Shown: piece after piece, positions 6,981-13,156 of the stretch | Numbering within the stretch: position 1 is the first letter of the stretch | Layout of the letters: each line of letters opens with the position of its first letter | Source of the DNA: an uncultured Parabacteroides sp. | GTDB taxonomy: Bacteria; Bacteroidota; Bacteroidia; Bacteroidales; Tannerellaceae | Direction: 5' to 3' | DNA length: 14,887 nt | NCBI GenBank assembly: GCA_900552415.1 | Contig: USAD01000030.1 | Span: forward strand, 1 to 14,887 | Translations under genes and position numbers: made by a program | Notes under the pieces: generated by a model | The model's database searches: none | Seen by the model: the letters and a program-made list of their open reading frames with translations, nothing else | Told to the model about the DNA's origin: nothing

Positions 6981-9773
6981 ATGCCAGACAACAATTCCAT
7001 ATTCATCAAGGGTGCCCGCGTCAATAACCTGAAAAATATTGACGTGGCCATCCCACGAGACAAGCTGGTCGTCATCACCGGACTATCGGGAAGCGGAAAG
7101 TCGTCGCTGGCCTTCGACACGCTCTACGCCGAGGGGCAACGCCGCTATGTAGAGAGCCTGTCGGCCTATGCCCGGCAGTTCCTGGGGCGGATGAGCAAGC
7201 CGGAATGCGACTACATCAAGGGCATCCCGCCTGCGATCGCCATCGAGCAGAAGGTCAACACCCGCAACCCCCGGTCGACTGTCGGGACCTCGACCGAGAT
7301 CTACGAGTACCTGCGCTTGCTCTTCGCCCGGATCGGACGGACCTACTCGCCCATCTCGGGCGTGGAGGTGAAGAAGCACCAGGTGAGCGATATCGTCGAG
7401 ACCGCACTCCGCTTCCCAGCGGGCACTCGCCTTGCCCTCTTCGCGCCCATCACTCCGCCCGACGGCCGCACGCCCCGGCAGCAGCTGGAGATCCTCCGCA
7501 AGGAGGGCTACGTGCGGGTCCTCACCAACGATACTATCTATCGCATATCGGAGGTGCTGTCGAGCGAGGAGCTGCTCTCCTACCCTCTGGAGTTGTTGAT
7601 CGACCGGCTGAGCGTCGCCGACGAGCCCGCTTGGCGGAACCGACTGGGCGACTCGGCCGAGACCGCCTTCTTCGAGGGCAACGGGACCTGCGTCGTCCGC
7701 TTCTACCCCGACGGGGGGAGCGCCCAACGCTATGAGTTCTCCAAGCGCTTCGAGGCGGACGGAATGCGCTTCGAGGAGCCGAACGACTTGATGTTCAGTT
7801 TCAACAACCCATTAGGGGCCTGCCCGACCTGCGAGGGCTTCGGCAAGGTGATCGGCATCGACGAGAACCTGGTCGTCCCCGACAAGAGCCTGTCGGTCTA
7901 CCAAGGCGCCGTCGTCTGCTGGAAAGGCGAGGTCATGGGCGAATGGCTCCGCGACTTTATCATCAATAGTGAACGTTACAACTTCCCGATCCATCGCCCC
8001 TACTATGATCTGACCCAAAAGGAGAAGGATCTCTTGTGGCATGGCGCGCCGGGGCTGCATGGCATCGACGACTTCTTCAAGCATGTCGAGGAGAACCTTT
8101 ACAAGATACAATACAGGGTGATGCTCGCCCGCTACCGAGGCAAGACCATCTGCCCCACCTGCAAGGGTGCCCGCCTCAAGCCCGAGGCGCTCTATGTTAA
8201 GGTAGGCGGCAAGGATATCGCCCAGATCGTGGCGATGCCGGTCGCCGAGGCCAAGCGCTTCTTCGACGGGCTGGAACTGACGGAGCATGAGCTGGCCGTC
8301 GGCAAGCGGCTGCTGACGGAGATACGGGGCCGACTGCAGTTCCTGCTCGACGTGGGGCTGGGCTACCTGACGCTCGACCGCCTGTCGTCGACTCTCTCGG
8401 GGGGTGAGAGCCAACGGATCAACCTGGCCACCTCGCTGGGCAGCAGCCTCGTCGGCTCGCTCTATATCCTTGATGAGCCAAGTATCGGGCTCCACTCGCG
8501 GGATACCGACCTGTTGATCCGGGTGCTCAAGCAACTGAGGGACCTGGGCAATACGGTCGTCGTCGTCGAGCATGACGAGGAGATCATCCGGGCAGCCGAC
8601 TACATCATCGACATCGGCCCCAAGGCGGGCCGGCTTGGTGGCGAGGTCGTTTTCCAAGGTGATGCCCATCAACTGCCAGCCCAAAGCGAGAGCTATACGG
8701 TGCGCTACCTGACCGGCGAGGAGCAAATCGAGCTGCCGCCCTATCGCCGCCCATGGAACAACTACATACAGATCAGCGGTGCCCGCAAGAACAACCTGAA
8801 GAACATCGACGTCCGTTTCCCGCTCAACGTCATGACCGTGGTCAGCGGCGTCAGCGGTTCGGGCAAGAGTACGCTGGTACGTGATATCTTTTACGAGAGC
8901 CTTAAGCTCCACCTCGAGGACGCCGCCCGACAGAACGTCGATTGCGCTGGCATCAGTGGCGACCTCGACCGTATTAAGGTGGTCGAGTACGTCGACCAGA
9001 ACTCGATCGGCAAGAGCTCGCGCTCGAACCCCGTCACCTATATCGGAGCCTACGATGAGATCCGGAAGCTCTATGCCGAGCAGCCCCTGGCGAAGCAGAT
9101 GGGCTACACGGCCGCCTATTTCTCCTTCAACAAGGAGGGTGGCCGCTGCGAGGAGTGCAAGGGCGAGGGCAAGATCACGGTCGAGATGCAGTTCATGGCC
9201 GATATCACCCTCGAATGCGACGCCTGCCACGGCAAACGGTTCAAGCAGGAGGTGCTCGATATCGAATACCGGGGCGCTAACATCTACGACCTGCTGGAGA
9301 TGACCATCAACCAGGCGATCGAGTTCTTCAGCGCGGCCGATGGCTCACTCGAGCGCAAGATCGTCAAGAAGCTGAAGCCGCTGCAGGATGTCGGGCTGGG
9401 TTACCTCAAGATGGGACAAACCTCATCGACCCTCTCCGGTGGCGAGAACCAACGGGTCAAGCTGGCCTATTACCTGGGGCAGGAGAAGCAACAACCAACG
9501 CTCTTCATCTTCGACGAGCCGACGACCGGACTTCATTTCCACGACATCAAGACCCTGCTCAAGGCCTTCGACGCCCTGATCGCCAAGGGACATACGGTCG
9601 TGATCATCGAGCATAATATGGACGTGATCAAACGGGCCGACCACGTGATCGATCTCGGGCCAGAAGGTGGAGACGCCGGTGGCCACCTGGTCTGCGCTGG
9701 TACGCCTGAGGCCATTGCCGCCTGCCCCGAATCCTATACGGGCCGTTTCCTGGCGGAAAAGTTAAACCAATAG
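6981..9773 (+). CDS. uvrA: UvrA, excinuclease ABC subunit A
   Basis: This 930-residue ABC-type ATPase recognises DNA damage with UvrB in nucleotide excision repair. The first nucleotide-binding module has Walker A GLSGSGKSS at 34-42, signature LSGGESQR at 472-479 and Walker B YILDEPSIGLHSRD. The second has Walker A GVSGSGKST at 623-631, LSGGENQR at 818-825 and FIFDEPTTGLH. Zinc ligands are C281/C284 with C391/C394, and C723/C726 with C746/C749. The first CxxC pair of the N-terminal zinc module of E. coli UvrA is missing; the matching stretch reads FSKRFEADGMRFEEPNDLMF. Length is close to the usual 940. The start MPDNNSIFIKGARVNNLKNI matches the family. It is codon-rich in G/C-ending triplets, unlike the left part of the window, and is followed 12 bp later by nagA. 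Bacteroidales often carry more than one uvrA-like gene. Confidence 0.98.
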   Translation: MPDNNSIFIKGARVNNLKNIDVAIPRDKLVVITGLSGSGKSSLAFDTLYAEGQRRYVESLSAYARQFLGRMSKPECDYIKGIPPAIAIEQKVNTRNPRSTVGTSTEIYEYLRLLFARIGRTYSPISGVEVKKHQVSDIVETALRFPAGTRLALFAPITPPDGRTPRQQLEILRKEGYVRVLTNDTIYRISEVLSSEELLSYPLELLIDRLSVADEPAWRNRLGDSAETAFFEGNGTCVVRFYPDGGSAQRYEFSKRFEADGMRFEEPNDLMFSFNNPLGACPTCEGFGKVIGIDENLVVPDKSLSVYQGAVVCWKGEVMGEWLRDFIINSERYNFPIHRPYYDLTQKEKDLLWHGAPGLHGIDDFFKHVEENLYKIQYRVMLARYRGKTICPTCKGARLKPEALYVKVGGKDIAQIVAMPVAEAKRFFDGLELTEHELAVGKRLLTEIRGRLQFLLDVGLGYLTLDRLSSTLSGGESQRINLATSLGSSLVGSLYILDEPSIGLHSRDTDLLIRVLKQLRDLGNTVVVVEHDEEIIRAADYIIDIGPKAGRLGGEVVFQGDAHQLPAQSESYTVRYLTGEEQIELPPYRRPWNNYIQISGARKNNLKNIDVRFPLNVMTVVSGVSGSGKSTLVRDIFYESLKLHLEDAARQNVDCAGISGDLDRIKVVEYVDQNSIGKSSRSNPVTYIGAYDEIRKLYAEQPLAKQMGYTAAYFSFNKEGGRCEECKGEGKITVEMQFMADITLECDACHGKRFKQEVLDIEYRGANIYDLLEMTINQAIEFFSAADGSLERKIVKKLKPLQDVGLGYLKMGQTSSTLSGGENQRVKLAYYLGQEKQQPTLFIFDEPTTGLHFHDIKTLLKAFDALIAKGHTVVIIEHNMDVIKRADHVIDLGPEGGDAGGHLVCAGTPEAIAACPESYTGRFLAEKLNQ

Positions 9774-9785
9774 AAGTGGAATGAT

Positions 9786-10973
9786 ATGGAAGATACACTG
9801 ATACAGATTGTCAACGGGAAGGTGATCACGCCCCAAGGCGTCGATCGCCAAGCCCGATTGGTCCTGAAGGCGGGACGCATAGCGGAAATCACCCGAGAAC
9901 AAGGCGGGGTCGAAGGCGCCCAAACGATCGACGCCCAAGGGGCATACGTCGCTCCTGGCTGTATCGACACCCACCTGCATGGAGGCGACGGGCACGATTT
10001 CACCGAGGCGACACCCGAGGCTTTCCGGGCCATCGCTTATGCCCATGCCACTCAGGGAGTCACGACACTCTACCCGACCTTGGCCGTCGCGCCTACCACC
10101 GTGTTCCGCCAGGCGATCAAGGCGTGCGAGACGGTCGTAAGCCAACCTTATGAGGGGGCTCGTATCGAGGGCCTGCACCTCGAGGGCAATTACATCAACC
10201 CGCTCCTGAAGGGCGGACAAGATGAGCGGTTCATCCAGCTGCCCGATCCGGCGGAGTATCAGGAGCTGCTGGAGAGTACCCGCCTCATCAAGCGCTGGAC
10301 GGCGGCGCCCGAGCTGCCCGGGGCACTCGAGTTCGCCCGTTATGCCCACTCAAAAGGCGTCTTGGTCTCACTGGGCCATACGGCAGCCGATTACCCGACT
10401 GTTAAGCGGGCTTATGAGGCAGGATTTACCCACGCCACCCATTTCTACAATGCCATGAGCGGCGTCCATAAGCAAAGGGAATATAAGCACGAGGGCACGA
10501 TCGAAAGCGTTTACCTCGTGCCGGAGATGACGGTCGAGCTGGTCGCGGACGGGATTCACGTGCCGCCCGCCATCCTGCGCATGGTTTGCGCCTTCAAGGG
10601 AATTGATCGGATCAGCCTCATCAGTGACGCGATGGCCGCCGCGGCCTGTCTCCGTCCGGAGCACCTGCGCCTCGACCCACGAATGATTGTCGAGGATGGC
10701 GTTTGCAAACTCGCCGATCGCTCGGCACTGACCGGCAGCATCGCCAGCGGCATCCGCCTGATACAAGTCATGGCCGAGAAGGCCGAAATACCAGTAGCTG
10801 ACTGCATACGGATGGCCGCCACCAACCCCGCCCGCCTCATGAGTATCAACGACCGTAAAGGGTCGATCGAACAGGGCAAGGACGCAGACCTGATCCTCTT
10901 CGACGAGAACTTCCGCCTCCAATCGGTCTGGATCGGCGGGAAACAACTCGGAATGGAGAAAGAGACGGCTTAA
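9786..10973 (+). CDS. nagA: NagA, N-acetylglucosamine-6-phosphate deacetylase
   Basis: This 395-residue cytoplasmic amidohydrolase removes acetate from N-acetylglucosamine-6-phosphate to give glucosamine-6-phosphate, which enters glycolysis or cell-wall precursor synthesis. The metal and active-site pattern is complete: H63-x-H65 in PGCIDTHLHGG, E133 in LHLEGNY, H198 in LGHTAA, H219 in ATHFYNAM, H258 in DGIHV and the catalytic D281 in ISDAM. E133, H198 and H219 line up with the E. coli metal ligands. One oddity is Asn in place of the common Pro after E133-G (EGNY rather than EGPY or EGPW). Length is typical. It begins 12 bp after uvrA and is probably co-transcribed, though no functional link is obvious. 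Its stop codon overlaps that of the convergent small gene. Bacteroidales can carry several nagA paralogues, so this may be one of a set. Confidence 0.94.
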   Translation: MEDTLIQIVNGKVITPQGVDRQARLVLKAGRIAEITREQGGVEGAQTIDAQGAYVAPGCIDTHLHGGDGHDFTEATPEAFRAIAYAHATQGVTTLYPTLAVAPTTVFRQAIKACETVVSQPYEGARIEGLHLEGNYINPLLKGGQDERFIQLPDPAEYQELLESTRLIKRWTAAPELPGALEFARYAHSKGVLVSLGHTAADYPTVKRAYEAGFTHATHFYNAMSGVHKQREYKHEGTIESVYLVPEMTVELVADGIHVPPAILRMVCAFKGIDRISLISDAMAAAACLRPEHLRLDPRMIVEDGVCKLADRSALTGSIASGIRLIQVMAEKAEIPVADCIRMAATNPARLMSINDRKGSIEQGKDADLILFDENFRLQSVWIGGKQLGMEKETA

Positions 10974-11131
10974 TCACGGCCGCCACGAAGGAATTGAGCA
11001 CTATCAGGAAAATCCTGATCACTCCCCGACACCAATACACTATCCTCTACCTCCAGTTCAATCCGCTCGCACCATGGCGCCACATATGGCTGTCTCGTCT
11101 CTTGTTTTTCTTGTTTCTCTTTCTGTTCCAT
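10970..11131 (-). CDS. 53-residue small protein downstream of a T9SS-type secreted protein
   Basis: The frame encodes 53 residues: a Lys/Glu/Gln-rich N-terminus (MEQKEKQEKQETRQ), a core PYVAPWCERIELEVEDSVLVSG, and an acidic, polar tail ending FLRGGRD. There is no signal peptide or membrane helix, and one cysteine (C21). I know the core pattern, P-x-x-E-x-I-E-x-E-then-L-x-x-S-G, only loosely from small Bacteroidales proteins of unknown function; this is recollection, not a search result. The ATG at 11131 lies 28 bp after the stop of the GLUG secreted protein gene, on the same strand, so the two are probably one transcript. The frame extends upstream to 11182, but that would overlap the preceding gene's end and adds a basic leader. 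Its TAA overlaps the nagA stop. Coding status is plausible but not certain. Confidence 0.62.
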   Translation of the reverse strand: MEQKEKQEKQETRQPYVAPWCERIELEVEDSVLVSGSDQDFPDSAQFLRGGRD

Positions 11132-11159
11132 ACAATGTCCATTAAATAGTCTTCTCTTA

Positions 11160-13040
11160 TTAAAGAACAATCTTCTGTCCATTCACGATATAAATCCCCT
11201 GGGCAGCGGGAATCTCTCGTTTGCCCGTAACCTGTCCGCTCCAGACCATCCGGCCGGAGAGTTGATAGACGGCAACCAGCGTCGTCTCCGTAGCCTCGAT
11301 CACTAGCTTTCCAGCCGTACCATAGACGGTCAGGGTTGGCGCAACTTGGGGATTCGCCACAGAGGTAATGCTCAGATCATCCCCGTTCCCGATCGACAGA
11401 TAAGGGGACATATTTTCTACACCTGACAAAGAGGAGGCCACCACGCAACGGAAAGAAGGAATCGTCCCCATCCCTTCTTTGAGCGCAAACTTATCACCCA
11501 ATCCGCCGCTGCCATTCTCGCTATTCAACTGGTAACCACAGCTAAATGGACTCGTCAAAAAAGCTCCTTTAAAAGAGAAATACGAGCCTGCCGCCACCGC
11601 CTTGGGTTCCGTCACAACCGTGACGTTCGTCCCCTCGGCTGTAATCACCTTGCCCTCCAAACTCTCAACACCAAAATGGCTGCCCGGCAGGGCGATGATG
11701 TAAGGCACGCCTGCCATGATCCGTTTGTCTTCATTTGTTCGATAATGAGAGAATATTAGTGTTGAGGGATATTGGAAATCGACCAATAAACTCAACCAAT
11801 AGTTACCATCAACCGTTGTCGCAACCGGCAACAGCGGCTGCCCGTCCGCATAAAGGGTCGCATCGAAAGGTAGGCAGATAGTCTCCCATCCATTCGAACC
11901 ATCAGCATAAACCTTAGGGACACGGGTATATTTCGCTTTCGCCGCCGTGAAGGCGACCGGCGTATAGAAATCAGCATCTACCAGCTTAAGATTACGGCAT
12001 GTGTAAGCATCACCCGCTTTCACCACCAGATTTACCGCCGTCTCTGCCGGAATAAAACCTTCGGTCTCGACCACGACGAGCGGATTCGTGTCGGGCGTCG
12101 GGGTTATTCCCACCGGGTTGATGTAGAGATTGGTCGCTGTGACGTTGCCCTCATAGAGACGAGCAGGATAGACTCTCTTCTCCGTCTCCGCAGAAGGGAC
12201 TGGTACCGCATCAATCGCATCGCCAACCAGGGCTTGTACCCAGGTCGTGTCCGCCCGCTCACTATTGAGCGCCCAACAGACCTCGCCGCTCGCAAATGCC
12301 GACGCCTCATGGGCTGTCGCCTGGCCACGACCATAACCGATCCCCTTCAAGTTATCCTGTTTCAGGAAATAACAATTCCGTATTACGCTGTTGTTGTGTC
12401 CGGCAATACTGCCTAAATCCGAATAGCTCTCACCCTCAATCATGGCGAGGCTGTAACAATCAGCAACCATCGCCTCCTCATTATTACGTCCCACAATGCC
12501 GCCGATATAGTCATTACCTTTCACCCGCCCATCAAAAGAACAAGCAATCACCGAACCATAATTGTAGCCAACAATGCCAGCGACAGACTCGTTACCACAG
12601 ATATAACTGTCCATTACCCGCACACGGGTAATCATCGCATAAGCCGAGGTTCGTCCGAAAAGGCCCTGATAGTTCGAGTCGGACTCATTGATATAAAGGC
12701 CACGGATCGAATGGCCCGCTCCGTCAAAAGTACCATAATAGGCATTCTCGCCCGTGAGGCCGATCGGTGTCCAAGCGGCCAGACCCGCCGTGTTATTTAT
12801 CAACTGACCCTTATCGTCCAACACCCGTTCATTCCAGACAATATCTGCCGTGAGCGTAGCCCGTGCACCAGGATCCTGAGCAACATTGCTCAACGTCCCG
12901 TTCACTAATCCCACGAACCATTTAAGATCATCCTTGGTCGCTATCTGGTAGACATCACCAACCTTCGAGGGCACTGCTCTCACCAGCCACGGCCCCGCCA
13001 ACAAGGCTACTAAAACGATCAGTAATCTATTCATATACAT
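11160..13040 (-). CDS. Secreted GLUG-motif protein with T9SS-like C-terminal tail
   Basis: This 626-residue protein begins with a signal peptide (MYMNRLLIVLVALLAG, cleaved near A22). Residues about 95-225 carry GLUG-type beta-solenoid repeats, seen as repeated G-x-V/I-G or GLFG turns: YGTFDGAGH, YQGLFGR, VAGIVGYNYG and IGGIVGRNN, followed by S-I-A-G-H-N-N. A large beta-rich middle follows. Residues about 568-626 resemble the Por-secretion (type A) sorting tail, with VYGTAGKLVIE, VAVYQLSGRMVW and GIYIVNGQKIVL. The protein is thus expected to reach the cell surface or be released through the T9SS. Similar tails also occur in Bacteroidales that lack the T9SS, so this is not proof. The ATG at 13040 follows AGGA by 8 nt; ATG at 13034 is possible. 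An upstream TTG falls within the promoter. The neighbouring PorW-like gene supports the T9SS reading. Ligand and function are unknown. Confidence 0.86.
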   Translation of the reverse strand: MYMNRLLIVLVALLAGPWLVRAVPSKVGDVYQIATKDDLKWFVGLVNGTLSNVAQDPGARATLTADIVWNERVLDDKGQLINNTAGLAAWTPIGLTGENAYYGTFDGAGHSIRGLYINESDSNYQGLFGRTSAYAMITRVRVMDSYICGNESVAGIVGYNYGSVIACSFDGRVKGNDYIGGIVGRNNEEAMVADCYSLAMIEGESYSDLGSIAGHNNSVIRNCYFLKQDNLKGIGYGRGQATAHEASAFASGEVCWALNSERADTTWVQALVGDAIDAVPVPSAETEKRVYPARLYEGNVTATNLYINPVGITPTPDTNPLVVVETEGFIPAETAVNLVVKAGDAYTCRNLKLVDADFYTPVAFTAAKAKYTRVPKVYADGSNGWETICLPFDATLYADGQPLLPVATTVDGNYWLSLLVDFQYPSTLIFSHYRTNEDKRIMAGVPYIIALPGSHFGVESLEGKVITAEGTNVTVVTEPKAVAAGSYFSFKGAFLTSPFSCGYQLNSENGSGGLGDKFALKEGMGTIPSFRCVVASSLSGVENMSPYLSIGNGDDLSITSVANPQVAPTLTVYGTAGKLVIEATETTLVAVYQLSGRMVWSGQVTGKREIPAAQGIYIVNGQKIVL

Positions 13041-13064
13041 AAGCTTTATCCTATTATATCTCCA

Positions 13065-13072
13065 CAAAAATA
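13065..13072 (-). promoter_or_regulatory. -7 promoter element for the GLUG protein and small-protein genes
   Basis: The minus strand reads TATTTTTG, a perfect TAnnTTTG match. It predicts a start near 13058 and a leader of about 18-20 nt before the ATG at 13040. No clear -33 box is visible. It gives the GLUG gene its own promoter, apart from the upstream PorW-like gene, for which no obvious terminator is seen. Confidence 0.55.
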
Positions 13073-13156
13073 CAACAAAGCTTCAGAACTCAGGTATGTT
13101 GAAATAGAAAAAACACGGTTGCGAACAAGGTATATCAATTTACTGAGTCAAATCAA

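Noticed and set aside
7812..9230. A 472-codon minus-strand frame inside uvrA
   Set aside because: uvrA on the plus strand has all expected motifs; the antisense product has no recognisable feature. Long antisense frames are common in GC-rich genes.
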